NCBI GenBank assembly: GCA_014338405.1
Contig: JTDE01000148.1
Location: forward strand, 48,922-112,921
DNA length: 64,000 nucleotides
Origin: Paragonimus skrjabini miyazakii
Lineage: Eukaryota; Platyhelminthes; Trematoda; Plagiorchiida; Troglotrematidae
Direction of reading: 5' to 3'
Shown here: one piece after another, positions 21,136-34,960 of the stretch
Numbering within the stretch: position 1 is the stretch's first letter
Layout of the letters: the number at the start of each line of letters is the position of its first letter
Program-made: the position numbers and the translations under genes
Notes under the pieces: model-generated
What the model saw: the letters and a program-made list of their open reading frames with translations, nothing else
Database searches by the model: none
Told to the model about the DNA's origin: nothing

Positions 21136-21433
21136 ATTAAATTAGCATGTGAACGAAGTATCAAAACAATTGTTTTCCACATAATAACTTCTGTTTTGAC
21201 GGGAGTTTCCTGACAGTTTATACTTCAGTGAAAGTGGACTGAAATTTCAAGAGATAAGCGTGTTTACTTACCCCTTCAAACCGAGGTCTCCTTTGTTTGA
21301 AAAACCACTCACTCAGAGTAACGTTAGTGAATCATATGAAAATCGCGTGGAATGTTGATCTGCATCATCACGAGTAGAGAACGAGTGTCCCATAACGCAT
21401 GATCCGTTTCTGAATAATTTTCGATTAAGCCCC

Positions 21434-21494
21434 TTTTGTTATCCGGTAGAATAGATAAGCACGCTTATCACCCAGAGTTCGAACCCCACCGTAA
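21434..21494 (+). other. tRNA-like sequence
   Basis: GATAAGCACGCTTATC could form an anticodon-like arm and AGTTCGAACCCC resembles a T-arm/box B. The 5' acceptor and D arm are not convincing, so this is at best a tRNA relic or SINE head. Confidence 0.25.
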
Positions 21495-21499
21495 TGAAG

Positions 21500-24400
21500 T
21501 TCAAACATTCTGGTCAGCTCTTTTATCGTGTGGTATATTTTTTGCCAGTACAGCAGTATAGAGGGGTTTCCTAATGTTTGCGATCGGAAGTGCTTTGAAT
21601 TGTCCCACACTCTTAAACAGAATATGATATGTCTGATCAGATAGAAAACAGTACACGCATTCCAATGTCGGTTGATTGTTGATATTAGGGTGTACCGTGT
21701 TAGGCAACCATTTACGGATTGGTACAAATTCGATTTCAAAGCCGCTGAATGTAGCTAGACAAAATTATAATGAATCGGTGCAAAATTATCCAGTTCAATC
21801 GATGGAAATCGCCAACCGATACTTGTTTCCTTTCTAGAATTCGTCTGCTTTCGTCTGTTCACAATGGCAACGACCTTGAAGACTGAGGAAAAACCGGAGT
21901 CTAAGGATGTTTTTTTATTCCAGGCTTCATTCAATCAACTAATCACTCGTTCAATCAGTTAAGAAATTCTCCATCCAGATCGTGTACTTCCTGATTTATC
22001 CGTATACCCTACATTGGTTGAGCTTTTTTCCTGTCAATCATCCGTACACTGTGGTAACCTCTAGAAAAATCAGATGATATAAATAAACGGAACTGTTTTG
22101 AGGAGTGCCATACATTGTAACCGGAGGAACAAATGGTGTGCGTCTGTGTCTAACTACATCGTTCGGAAATTAACTACACAAACAGTAACCAACATTGGCA
22201 AAAGCCAGTTTGTTATCTTCATCACGTCGCTAGTTGCTTATCAGAGTATCTGGTGATCAGTGTTGCACAGAAATATAATAGTATAAATGTATTTAGTAAA
22301 TAGAGTATCATTTCAAATACTTACCTTGACGACTGCATGCAGATAGTGACGGTGACACACTTTTTTTAAAGGGATCTTCTTTACACTTCTATTCCACTTG
22401 ACACATTTTCATCAGTCTCCTCTGGAAATTCAGAAACATTATAGGGCTTGTCCAACTTTATGTTGATTTCAAGTTTTTCCTGATTTGGTTGTTGTTACGG
22501 TTGTTGTTGAGCTGTAAATTCTGACATCCATGTTTATTTATAGGATCAGTAATCCATATTTGGTGACTATCATCGAAATGATGATAATGACGTACAGGGT
22601 AGAACGTGTGCACTCGGTTCATCGCCTTACGGGAAACTGTCACTTTCGTATATTTGTGACGCAATGTGTGGTAGTGGAAAACTCGGCAGTGTGTTATTAT
22701 CAGACATGCCGTCACATGTCATGACCATTACGTTCAGAGATTTGGACCTGTTTCCCCAACACTGTTGCCTAGCTCAGTGTCCGCTTGCCTGATCGTTCCG
22801 CATGTATAACGTTTCTTTAGATGTTAAACTACGGTTAAACTTCTTACAGGAGGCGACTCAGCTCACCTATCACTTCAAATAATTTAAACTCAGTTCAATT
22901 CAGTTTTTCACTCTTTCAGACAGTAATCCATACCGAGGGAATATTCCAACTAGTGTTCTGTATCTAGCTTCATGTCGGATACGAAATACAACCCTTCAAA
23001 AAACTTAATACTTTGCTACTGTCGTATCGTTGAATCTCGATGATAGAATTGCTCATCGGTTTCGGAACTAACATACTAGTAGACAAGTTGACTCCATCAA
23101 AACGAGAAAAGTTGAAGATAACATCCATCCATTTTGAACATGCAGTATAGATGTTCACCACACCACGAGCTGTTGTATCCTAGATATCTGTCTCTACCAA
23201 ATGCACAGACTAAGAAGTATGAGGTACAAATCATGTGAAGAATGTGTCCGACATCACTTGCTAATAATTGGTGTATTAACTCACTACCATTTGTATACAT
23301 AGCGCTGCTTAAATAATGTATTTCGGTGGTTCCATCCACGATTTTTATACGACATCCTTTCTCCTACATTTACAATGAGGAAGTTGATGCCTTCCCTGAT
23401 CAGCTGTCTCCACATATATCACTTCCGTCGTTAAGCGGTTGCAAATGAAGATTTTAAGACTTCGTCTGCAGCTGTGCAGTTTTTTCTTGCGGTCCATTAG
23501 ATCAGAGATAGACATATTCTCAGGCTGGGCATATTCGGACGACTACCGAAAAGATATTATCATCGATAGTGATTATGATCACAGTTCTGAAGACATTTTT
23601 AGAGAACGCTGACTTGATCCTTCTTTGTACTTAAGACGTTCCCTGGAATGAAAATCGGACGGTGTATCTGTCTTCTGATTGTTGACGCCAGTTTATTCCA
23701 CTAATATTGTCTTTTAACGATGTTGTTTCAACAAAAACATCGGGTTGTTACGATTTTTTTCTTTCCGCTATGTTACTAAGCGGTCGAGTGGCCTCCGCTG
23801 AAATGCGTGTTACTAAGCTATTATATAGTCTCTTTACAGGTTACTCAGCCAACTATACATGAAACTTGGATGGGATGGCTACAAAACGGTACGTTACAGC
23901 AAAACACATAAACGGAAGTTGTCGATCATTTCGGCTGACACAGAGAAAGTTTTAACCTTTCAACCGAACCCGAAATCTGCACTCAGCTATGAACACCTAT
24001 TCGGTTCAACCATAGATTACTACGTCAATGTTTGTGTTCTACTATGACTTGCGTGATGAACTAACCGAATGATTCATACTGCATATTCATGAGACAAAAA
24101 TACTTTACTGCATGTTAAAATTTAAAAATTTTTCTACAGGCTGCCAGATTCAATTAGTGACACTGTTAGGGGGTTCGATTTGTATATATTTTACCTACTT
24201 CTATTCCACATGTGATATTGCTTGCAAAAACGTGGCGCTGTTAATTGGATTTGCCTCAGTCGCCCTGGCTGGACACTAAATCGTTTAATGAAGAAGTAGA
24301 CATGATGCTACTGGAAAGGGTGATTCATGCTTCTAAGCAAAATATGAACGTTTGCTATATTCACGTTTTGTATCCCAGAATCGATCGGCTTAAATATTCC

Positions 24401-26815
24401 ACTTCGAGGGGGTAAGTGGGAAGTGGAACACCTTTCACCTGGACTTTTCTCATAGCCCACGAGTCTGAATGTCTTTAGGAACGAGTTAAAGTCCAGTGAC
24501 TTACGCCACAGAATGTGAATGGAAAGTCATTGATGTGCTCTAAACGTCAAAAGAAAAACCAAACTGCTCAGGCTGTCTCAAACCACGTATACTCATTCTC
24601 ATTCATAGTCACAGATAACAATGAGACAAACTAAGTAGATATGCCAGTATAAGAACCCTGAACAGATCTAATGCAAAGCAGTATTAGTTTGTCAGTTTCA
24701 AAGTATGTGGTTAACGTTTGGCCAACTGTCTGTGTTATGCTGCAGCTAGGACTGTCTGAGAAGTAGAGAACGCTTGTAGCTGACGTTTCTCTTCGAAAAC
24801 AATCTCATTCACAAGACGGAGTTATAAAAACGATGTTGAAAATTGAATACCTCATGCACTTAACCACGCCTTCCGAATGCAGATAGACTTTCCACATACA
24901 CCCTTTTGGAAAAAAGGTGCCATACTCGAGCAGTGCACACAAGTGTGTTTAAATGTACATTTGGCTACGTTACTTTGATCATAGTTTAGCTTATACCAAT
25001 GGCACAGTCTAGAGCATGGCTCTCTTCTGTGCCGTGAAGTTCATACTACACATCAACCGGAACGGAGGACAATGCTTTTGTAACTCCATTTCTCGTTAAC
25101 CTTTTCTCATACGTCATTGCTTAACGTATTCCCGTCGACGGCTTCTTGCCTGAATTGACTAGATCACTTTTAACGGCCTCTTTTCTCCCGGATTTGATCA
25201 GCCCTGTTTGCAAGCAGGCTGAACACTTAATTCACCAGAAAGACGCCGGGGCTTCTTGTAACTCTACTGGTTGAGCTTGAAAATACATTTGTTCTGAAGT
25301 CTGCAAATAAAAAACCGAGATATTTATCTCCACTCCCCTCTGTAGATGAACGGGAAGCATGTTCAAATGGCGGAGACAAAATTTCAGATCAACGTCGACC
25401 GAAAACCACAACTAGCAGCTAAGATCACAATTCCTATTAATGCTCTGGAACCTTTGTTTGCAGTAGAAAGCAATGATACGACATCCTTTGTTGCACAACC
25501 AACAACCACATCACAGACTTGGCTCCTCAGCAACCGCCTTTCATGCTTGTAGCACACATGTCCAGTAAGATTCTATACACTTACCTGAACCAGCCACCAA
25601 CAAGAACCTCCTCCTCTTTCTCAGGTTTTCTCTCGCACTCCTCTTACGCTCATCTCAAACAGGCAAATAAGGAAGTATCTCTTACGTTCACTTGCACGAA
25701 TGGTCCGGAATAATTCTATAAGTTGTCTGAACTCGGAAAGTTATCTCACGATATAATTCGAAAGAATTGGCTCTCATCCGACAACACTGACAGTGAGTTG
25801 AGCGTCTCTGGGTATCGAAAAGTCAATCTGATTTGGACCTATAACACTGAATCTGTGTGCCAGTCAATGAACTCACCATCAGCCCTCTTCTGTCCCAAGA
25901 AATAAAGTTTTAACGTGGTTCAGTTTGATGGTGTCAACCCTACGCGGTTTAACGCATGAAACATTTGGGACAACCCTTCAATGAATTCACATACATTTTT
26001 GTAGTCTGAAAAAAACCAGGTTGCAAGTGAAGCGACGCACTTTGTCTTAGTAGGATGTGACAGCGTGACAATACAACGTCGACTAAAGGCCATCGTATTA
26101 TAGAGGTATAATGCCACAGAGGTCGTATTAACTTACACCACAAAACGGATTCGTTTGTCGATTTTCTTTCACAGTTGTTCACGAAACTGGTAAGCCCCGG
26201 TTTTTGCGTTATGTACGTTGCGACGTTGGTGTCCAATTTTATGTGTGCAGAAAGACTCATTTGTCAGTTTAGCAATGATACGGTAACGATGCTAACGACT
26301 GATTGACAAGTAGATCCGCCGTATGTTTCCCTTGTATGTTTGGTTCTACAATTGACCCATATTTTCCGCTTTATAGTCTTCTGTTCCGTAGTACGCACTT
26401 GATAATACGCAGAGAGATTTGCCAGACCATAAGTTGCAGGCATTAGTGTTTTTGATTGCTCTAGTAAGATTGGTTTCGGGAAAATGATGTTTTACATAAG
26501 GTGACAACAGTTATGATATTCCAAGCTGGAGGTTAATTATTTGGCCCGAATGCTCTACAGAACAGAATACTCATCCAAATTTGCAACACTGTTACATTTC
26601 AATGAGGAGTCAGCCTATATCAATGACGAAAACTGGTAAATCTTTCTCGGTATGTTAGGAACAAATGGTCGGATGAGGTTGGATTCGGAAACAGGGATTA
26701 GGGAAACCCAGAAGAAAACAGAATACATTCAGTAGAATAAAGCAAAGGATAGTGCAAGTCGATGCATTGGTACTCATGGATTGTTTTAAAAGATATTCAT
26801 CATTAAGCTTTAAGA
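21500..26815. other. No gene recognised
   Basis: About 5.3 kb of AT-rich sequence. A short stretch at 24850-24920 resembles the 3' tail of the SINE family in antisense. 25346-25552 (+) follows a good-looking acceptor (CTCCCCTCTGTAG) but encodes nothing recognisable. A minus-strand piece near 25960-26100 (GCPKC) faintly suggests an integrase H2C2 zinc-binding region and is not claimed. Confidence 0.4.
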
Positions 26816-26819
26816 AAAG

Positions 26820-27175
26820 GTGGGACCTTCCACAGCTCAAAGTAGATGTGGGCGTACCATCCGCCAACAGCTAATCACCCCTGAAAAGCTTCGTCTTGTG
26901 TCAGAAGCTACTAATTATACAGAGAGTAAATGTAAACACAGGACTTATGTTGAGAAGCTCGAGAGTTACCGTCAGACGGGCATGCGCTTAGCATGGAGTG
27001 GTGAAGTAAACTTCAGTCTTCATTGCACACGAAAGCAAAAAACGAATCTTTACAGCAAATGAGCTCGAGTTGCGAAACTATGTCGTAGCAGTGCTAATTT
27101 GAATATCATTGATGTCCTTGATGAGTTTGGGTCTCTTGAGTGCAGAGCAAAGCGTGATTAACTCATCAAGGTACT
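26820..27175 (+). pseudogene. IS630/Tc1-mariner-like transposase relic, catalytic Asp lost
   Basis: Cut-and-paste transposase fragment. The reading RTYVEKLESY, then MRLAWSGEVNFSLHCTRKQ, then after a stop SANLNIIDVLDEFGSLECR, corresponds to the segment around the first catalytic aspartate of IS630-related DDE transposases, usually W-x-D-E-x-N-F. Here the aspartate position is Gly (GGT), a single-base change from GAT. The rest of the catalytic domain is not recognisable downstream. Confidence 0.65.
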
Positions 27176-27179
27176 GGAC

Positions 27180-28640
27180 GATGGAATGTTCTTGCAGCTA
27201 GGTCTTTTGAATTTAGAACTGATCACTGGTCCCAGTCACTCATCATGTTATCGATCAATGACTTTAAGGTGTCTCTTATCTGGTAGTGCAATGGTAGGCT
27301 GAGCCTCACAAAAGGATAGTATCATTCATGGGTGTAGGCAGTACACGTCGGATCATCTTACGTGGGTTTAACGAGAATGGATAGAAGCAGTATTGAAGGA
27401 AGCACAGCCAATCAATGTTCGTGCAAAAGTTGTGACAAGCGGATCCGTGGTTAATCACTGCTAGCCAATAGAGGCAATGATCAGCTGCCTCGTTGGATTG
27501 GATGACTAGTACAACTTGTTTGAGCGTGTATCGGATTTGAACAACCGAATTGCATGTATTGATGTGAAAAATGATGATCAACAGGCTAATCAAAACGCAA
27601 CGACTATTGCCCAATGAACAGTTCCACAAGAAAAACATTGTTGTTTCTCCATAAAAAGTGTAATATTTTTTGAATAAACTGATATTGATTAGTGTCACCC
27701 GGGCATACGTTGTTCTGACTGGTTCAACACGGCAAGCTGAGACACAATAATGAGTCACACCCTGTCTCGGTTTCTCACTGTATCAAACCGGACTGAAAAA
27801 TGATTGACGGGTGCAGACAGCTTTCATAGTACATGCCGCTCTCGCTTGACGGACGTGACCGCAACCGATTTTTCGATTGACCGTCTGCCGATCGTTAACA
27901 GTATCGGTTACAGTTGCCCATGGTGAACACATACCCATTCGTCCAGATAGCTGATTCATTCAGTGGATGGCTGGTCTCTGTTGGGGGTTTGGACACCAAT
28001 CCTGTTACTCCTGTAGATGTCCCGTTGACTGCACACAGCTGATAGATTCTCGAGAATCTACTGGTTAATCTAGTCTCGTCTATGTCCAGATCAGTAATCG
28101 CGTTGACACGTCGTATTTGATACTTCAACACATTCACCGTTTGGGGACCTTTACCCTAAGTTCCGAACAGTAACGTGAACTAGATAAAAAGCCCTGTTCA
28201 TTCATTGTGCGCTCGACACGATTGGCTCGTCCGACGCAGCTGGTGTCGGTACCATCTCTGTCGCAGCCTCCACCCACACACATTATCCCGCTCCTGGTTT
28301 GGGAATGTCATTCGTCAAGAACACTGTCAAAACAAAGAGCCATCAAGTCCTATTACACGTGTTCACGCTATTAAAGGTGTAAAACGGGAATGACGCAACA
28401 CATCTGCCGACCCCGTCTTACGAGCTACGCAGTACACAGTCCCACCTTGAAGATTTTCGATTCCAAAACTTGTACAGCCTCATACAACAAACAAATTACA
28501 AGTCAAGAGCTAGTCTCACGTCGACCTATCCCCCCGTCACTTTCCGAAAACTTCCACTGTCTCATTTGGTGACTCACAAATGTGGAAATCATTTTTATAG
28601 CACTATCCGGATTTCGATAAGTTGCAGAGTTTGCGGTTTA
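27180..28640. other. No gene recognised
   Basis: A 150-codon minus-strand open stretch (27306-27758) and plus-strand stretches around 28205-28814 carry no motifs. Their lengths are within chance expectation for the window. Confidence 0.4.
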
Positions 28641-28647
28641 CTTTTAT

Positions 28648-28735
28648 TTGGTACACCGCCACTTACGTGTTATATATGTATTTCTGTTGGCGTTATTCAC
28701 CTTCTAATCATAAGTAACTTTTATACCAACACTCC
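28648..28735 (+). repeat. About 88-bp dispersed repeat, copy 2
   Basis: From ATTTGGTACACCGCCA to CATAAGTAACTTTTATACC, aligning with the reverse complement of 17697-17783 at roughly 80% by eye. Confidence 0.7.
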
Positions 28736-29846
28736 CCTGACAGCCTCTATGGCTTCCATAACTGCGATTCAGGGAATCGCGCCGAATCCCCACATCCTTC
28801 AACGAAGTGGCTAATACCAAACTTCCGATTGAGTACTGATAGTAACTCGATTGATGGAGACCTTAGGTTTGTTTCAAACAGAACTCGAAGTGGGAAAACT
28901 TGACCCGGAAATGACAAAGTCGCAATCGGTCAATGGGAGAGTTTCATGTGACCCAATCCTGACCAGTGCACACAAAGTAAGGTACGTGGCTCTCCCGAAC
29001 GCAGTCTAATGAGCGATACAGCAGGCACATCACACTGGCACACGTGTCTCGAATGCACAAAAGCAAGCGGGGCACAGTATCACGCTCCACATGTTAAAGT
29101 TGCGATCACAGCCGGCCAACTCTGGTATTTGCAAGTTGATTCACAACAGGCGGTAGTTACACCTTGTTTTACACATCCGTACTCTCAGTCACCACGACCA
29201 ACCACACACTTTGATTGACCAATCGGGAGATTTTGGCACGCAATTCAGGCTCAACCTGATTGTCTAGCTCTCGCTCCGGTAATGTGCTACACCAGGTTGA
29301 TAACTTGGGAAGTGGCCAGTGGGTTGAATGTAACCCAAAGCCAAGAGAATCTGCATCTTCCATGGAGTTTCAACCTAACATTGGATCCTTTCACTGTGGG
29401 GCTAGAAATCAAACCATAGCGTGAGGCAAACCAGTTGCCGCGAATAATGCCGGACTCTACAGGTAAAGCGAACGCACATTTACACATTCCAAACACGCAC
29501 GGTTGTTACGCGTTGACGAGGAATTCAGACGGATTCACTTCCTGCTTTCGCCTAGTTCGCAGTTTATTGTTTGATTAGACAGAGTTTGTGAACTCACCTA
29601 GTTAACTTAGACAATTGGAAAGCACAGTGCATGATTTTTCTCGCAGATAACGGCATCATAAGCGATGTGAGCACCCTTTGACCAATGAATCGATTAGTCA
29701 GGTAGAAGGAAAAGCCTTAATCAAGTCCATCTCAACTTCCCGTTGTGCGTGACGATCTCGATTGCTTAAGGTGTGCAAATGTGCATTGATGCTATGTCCG
29801 GAGTACACTGTCGTTCAGAAAATACAAATACCCTTCGGGTCACGCT

Positions 29847-29874
29847 GTATGATGACTTAAGTGGGTCATCATAC
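29847..29874. repeat. Hairpin, 9-bp perfect stem
   Basis: GTATGATGA and TCATCATAC pair around a 10-nt loop. No adjoining gene. Confidence 0.45.
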
Positions 29875-31287
29875 GGTAATCAAATACAGCGGTAGACTGA
29901 GTTTCCCAGCCAAGTATCAATTGTGGAAATACAGTCTCTCAGTTGTTGACAGAAAGTGAATGAGCTTTCATGAAATTTATCTTCAGATGTAATGTTTTAA
30001 GGTTGGAGCTGATGATGAAGTTTGCCACTGAAAGAGACGACAAACGTTCGCGGTAATAGCATAAAGCAACGCTTGATGTCAGGGTTCCCATGTTATGAAC
30101 AAAGTAATGTTTATTCATAGGGTGCAGATCACGAGTACGTAACATCTTTTGTAATCCACCGTCTTGATGTCCGCGCTTGTCACATGGAGCCAGTTAACCA
30201 GTCCACTTTTTTACTCAACGTGATGAACGCCTAAGAACAACCAACGAAACCTCAGCTCATTCAGTCCAAAGTAGCCATGGCTACGCGCCACTGCCCTTGG
30301 GATGTCAGGCCCTTCGCATGTGGCTGCTTATCCTACAGAGTCACACCGAACTCTCTCGCTTTGACAATCAAAGTGAACCCCATAATTGAAGAAGGTTACA
30401 ATGTTACAGAAGAAACAGTCTGCTAGAGATCCTGGAAGTAACGAAGTGAACAAAAGCACTATCAGCCGCCCGCTATGTCGAAATGAAAAGGTCATCGTTT
30501 TGCTAGATAGCGTGGTAATGCCGGCCACTTTTCATGTTGTCGGATTTTTTTTGTGCCATATGGATCGCCCAGATTAGTGACTAAATGTGTGCAAATGTGT
30601 GTGGAATTTTGATTGCTAATCGATCTTAGAAACGTAAGTATCTTGGTTGTATTTTAGGGGACGATGGGCGGTGGAAACGATTGTTCCATTCACTGTTATC
30701 CGGTCGCAAACTGCAGTGAACTGATACAATGGAATTATCGTTGTTATCTCAGACGGCATCGTGCATGTTACACAAAAGCTTTCAGTAGTTGTTATGGCTA
30801 CGACAATAACAAGTAGGAAGGAGAATAACACATAACAACCATTGAAGCTTACCGACACGGTATCCTGTTTAGGATTTAAGTTAACTGGTAACAGTTCGTA
30901 TAGCCTCAGTACCAGTTACCAGTTAGTTCTGAGCCCAGTAAAAAGAATGATTAGACAGTCTGTTATGAATCCTGGTTATACACAATCCATCAGAACAGCT
31001 GCAAACCTCCTGATTTAGACGGAACAGGATGAAATATTACAGATTTATTCTGACCAAACTTGTGTGTGTGTAGTAAATTAATAATTAACAAACATGAAAC
31101 TTGTGACCAAGTGAGTTTGAGTCACAGAACTTATCCGTTAGCAGTTGGTACCTTAGAAGGCAGTAACGCGAACAGTTAAATTGAGTGGCATAAGAACAGG
31201 CAAATCGGAATTCACTGAGCCAATAATGTAGGGGTTGTGTTGGGGAACAAAGATTACATTGTTAGATGTTATGTTAACGCCCCTTCA

Positions 31288-31360
31288 AATACGAGGATGG
31301 CGTAACGGATAGTGTCAGGCATCACACCTGATGATCACATGTTCGATTCCCTGAACCGCC
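31288..31360 (+). other. tRNA-like relic (Arg-like body)
   Basis: ATGGCGTAACGGATAGTGTC resembles a D-arm/box A, TCAGG...CCTGA could form a 5-bp anticodon stem, and TGTTCGATTCCC resembles a T-arm/box B. The anticodon loop lacks the invariant U33 and acceptor pairing is poor, so a working tRNA is unlikely. A weaker, similar 3' half (TTCCCTGAGCCGC) occurs near 31785. Confidence 0.4.
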
Positions 31361-33484
31361 GTTTTGTCATCACGTTACTCGCAGTATTCCAAATTCTTTC
31401 TCACTAGATTAATATTTTACAAGCAGAATAAATTCGCAGTGTAAACGATAAGTTCATGTAAAGTCGTTTAGAAGTGGAGGTCATTGACCTTACCTCAAAA
31501 ACCCTAGACTGTAGCCTAAATGTTTGTTGAGACAGTGCTTAGACCCTAATCATGCCGGTGAGACATCACTTTGAAACGGAGATAAGGTTGTCAGATAATT
31601 TTTCAGTAGATAATCTGACGCGTATGGGCTTTGCGAGTACAGGGCTAACCCTAACGCAAACCAGAAACAGGATTTGGTTGATTCGTCGAAACTGGGCTAA
31701 GCGTATTCATAACTGTCTAATGTAGCTGGCTCTACTCTCATGGAAATTCGTGCAAGCGAGCTAACTAACCAGAGATCCAGTTCCCTGAGCCGCAGCCTTG
31801 GTCAATAGCATATCTGTTAGGGCCAACAAACACAGCTCGTGCCAGTTTAATTTCGTTACCCCTTCCATAAAACGATGTTCTACAGAGTAAGATCAAGAAG
31901 GCGGTAACAACCGTACATTAGTTTTCCTCATTTAAAATAGGTCGTGCAGGACTCAAGGAAGGATGTCCCGCTCCCAATGACGTTTTTGGAGCTTGAGGTA
32001 TCCAATTGATTCTCTTATTATATAACCAAAAGTATCTGCTTGTCCTGTGCATAGTCCGCAGAATATAAATGTTGTCTATTTTAATTTATTATCAGGTTGG
32101 TAAATTCTTCATGGTACGCATGTACCAAAGAGCCGTTCAACAAAGTAATACCCTTATCGTCCAATTCACTCGTTTCCACGTAGCCTGTGAGTCTGCGTTT
32201 GTGGTCCGGAGGTTCACTCCACAACGTAACAAAGTATTCATCTAAATGCCCTGCGCGCTTCTGCCTGGTTCTGCGCGCTTGGCTGATGTTTCTTGCCATG
32301 AATTTTGTCCGTTATTTCTTAACATTTTGGAACGCGTTCTCTCATTGATGACTCGTTTGATCTCAACTGTTGTATGTGATCTAACCGCTATGGGTATTGA
32401 ACATATCCTACAGAGCCGCGATGAGATATTTCACCGACTGTTGGAATAATCGCACCTCCGGCTTAATCATCTATCACATTCTGTACATGAACTAGCAAGC
32501 TGATGATGGGTAATGTTTTGATTAATCTATATCCGAACTGTTCGATTTTCTGTACTCAAATAACGCGGTTATCTTGTTCTAATACCGTTTTCTACTTGAG
32601 CCGATCTCAGTGTTTCTAAAAAGAGATTGATATTCTGTAACTTATAATACTATGCTAAAGATGAGATACCCTGCTATATCGCAAAAACAGTTTACGTGAG
32701 TGGCAGATACACGTGGTTATTTGCCAGCGTCACATCATTCATAGCAAACGTACCTATGCCTATAGATCATCCAAAGCGACTTCGAATATTTCATTTGAAC
32801 ACAACGTCTCATTCAGTAGGATTTAGAACGGGTTGCAAAGCCATTTTAAATTGTCATTAGTGGTAACCTTGTTTGATTCTCAATACGCTAAGGTTTTCGA
32901 TAAAGCAATAACTGTTAGACCACCGATGACAGGGACTGTCCTCACTGGAAAGACAGGAGAACTTATACAAAATGTAACAGCGACGTTAGTCATCTAGAAT
33001 ATACTACAACTGAGCAAGTTGAATACAACGGTGTTCTGAATATCCGATTGTACATAACTTTCTGTTGACCATTTAAATCTTATGTTATACGGTAAATAAT
33101 GCTCACAAAAGCGGTTTCAGTATATTCCTAAGGAAGGGAACAGAGCTCAACTACCCAATAAAGGATAGACACATCTGTTACATTTTACCGAATACAAATT
33201 AAAACCTAGAACAGTTAGTGTGAGACTTGCAAATTGCTTGTTTTTCTTTCCAAAAACTGCACAAGATCTTACCCGTAGAAACTCTCTTACCATGCATGAC
33301 CTATCACTTCATTTGGACTGCTTCTGAACGGAACTTTTAGAACCAGAACAAAGTATGTTATTTTCATCTCAACCTCTGCTCTCTAGAACTAGCTTAATAT
33401 GCAACGATGGTTGTTAGAACCGTTCGATGCCGCCCGCATAATTCTCTTATATGCATCCCAAATTGTGCTTTGACATCAATTCAG

Positions 33485-33669
33485 TCGACCATCTTTCGTT
33501 TCTTCCGATATTCCGGAGAAAGTACCGTTTTCCCTTACTTGGCATGTTTGCCGTTTGTCAGACGATTCTACTCACTCTATTGCTTATGCTACACTATCTT
33601 GTGTTGAGACCGAAGCGTTTATCATTGTTACATGATGATCGTAATACAACCAGTGCTGTGGATGAATAG
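33485..33669 (+). CDS. Candidate terminal exon with one membrane segment
   Basis: Follows a plausible acceptor (TTTGACATCAATTCAG). Translation gives a hydrophobic run (LGMFAVCQTILLTLLLML) followed by a basic stop-transfer stretch (RPKRLSLL) and a polar tail ending at 33667-33669. No family recognised and no AATAAA close downstream, so this could be chance. Confidence 0.18.
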
Positions 33670-34839
33670 GCACCTGATAGGTGAGTTAGCTTGGAATCGA
33701 CGGATTTTATGCGGCAAATCAGTAGGTGAATTGATTGAATATTGGATGGAGGCTGCATTGAATGAAAAAACTAAGCAAGCTTGACCTTGCTTGATTAACC
33801 ATAGTCCAGGTGAAGTGAGGTGTGCGGAACGAATCCAGGACTTATTCGAATATATAAGACTGGACGCCAATGTGCAAATCGATCTTTCAAACACAAGTCG
33901 TTTTGAGGCATATTGGCTATAGGGCCTGTCTACTAAACAGTGAGTGGTCACCTAATTCTACCCATAATGATTTTGTTCAAAATACTGAGGAGTTTTGTAA
34001 TTTTTATACTACCCAGATGATCAGAATGGCTTCTGATGTCTTCGGCTGGTATTTATTTTGATTATAAGACTATTATAGAATGAAGTGAACATGAGTAGTA
34101 ACCCTTAAGTCAGTGATTTCCTCCAGTCTCAATTTTCTTGGCCTGCTTATATAGCTGTCATGGATTCACCTAGATGGCTAGTTAAACTGGTGTCGTTACT
34201 GCTTTCAGTTTGTTATCGCGGGGAAAACGAAAGTGTCACTTAACTTTATCTTACCTCGTTCGAGAAAGCATTGACTCTGATGGGAACCTTATTATACTAT
34301 TGTGAATTAGTGACTTCGAATAGCCCTGGAAATCATACTCGGATTGAAACTGCCCACGTAAATAGTAAAGCAAAAATATCGTACTGGTTTCAGTAAGCAG
34401 TTCCTATTCATGAGACAAGAAACCACATTTGTAGATATAGAACAATATTAAAGAAATCATAGTCACTCACTGGCTAATCGTATTGACATTTGCAAAGTCA
34501 AACTGTAGGCTGATTGGTGCAAGACAGAAGAAAGAACTTGGCAAATAACGAGATGTGTAACATTTAGGCTTTCCGTCCAATCCTGGTGTGGCATCTTTAA
34601 CGTGACGTTTCAGCTGACCCCTTGTTAGGTCATTTGTTATGTCGAGATTTGGGCAAGTGGTGAATCAAGTAGAGTTTCACCACAACCTTTCCCAATTTGA
34701 GAATCCTCTGCATTCACGTTTCCTAATCGTGCTGATCTTCTAGGCTTATCGACCTCTTCCATTACAAAATATTCCTCTTCTTCCAGTGCTTTGTTTTCAG
34801 TGCTTTCGAACTGAATTTGGCCAGTGTGTGGTCAATAAA

Positions 34840-34960
34840 TTTAGACAATCATTGTTGTCAAGCCACTGTTTCATTTCAGCGGAACAAAACTGTGACCCGT
34901 TGGTCATCATCAAGACTTGCGTAATTCCTTCTGGACTGAAACATTGATGACATACTTGCA
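34840..34960 (-). pseudogene. Gypsy integrase fragment with lost catalytic Asp
   Basis: The minus strand reads PEGITQVLMMTNGSQFCSAE then WLDNNDCLNLLTTHWPNS. In this family the block is TDNG, with the second catalytic Asp; here it is MTNG. The N-terminal zinc-binding region and the third acidic residue are not visible. Confidence 0.7.

Larger units (their letters stand above)
28740..34800. other. No gene recognised
   Basis: About 6 kb of low-complexity AT-rich DNA. A 9-bp hairpin at 29847-29874, tRNA-like sequence at 31288-31360 and a candidate terminal exon at 33485-33669 are listed separately. The remainder shows nothing I can support. Confidence 0.4.

Noticed and set aside
25949..26117. 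Minus-strand GCPKC segment as an integrase zinc-binding relic
   Set aside because: Only the CxxC end is suggestive; the His pair and flanking integrase blocks are absent.
27306..27758. 150-codon minus-strand open stretch
   Set aside because: No motif, membrane pattern or homologous feel; length within chance expectation.
30616..30858. Minus-strand stretch with a signal-peptide-like start (VLFSFLLVIVVAITTTESF)
   Set aside because: No ATG in frame before the hydrophobic run and no convincing splice sites.
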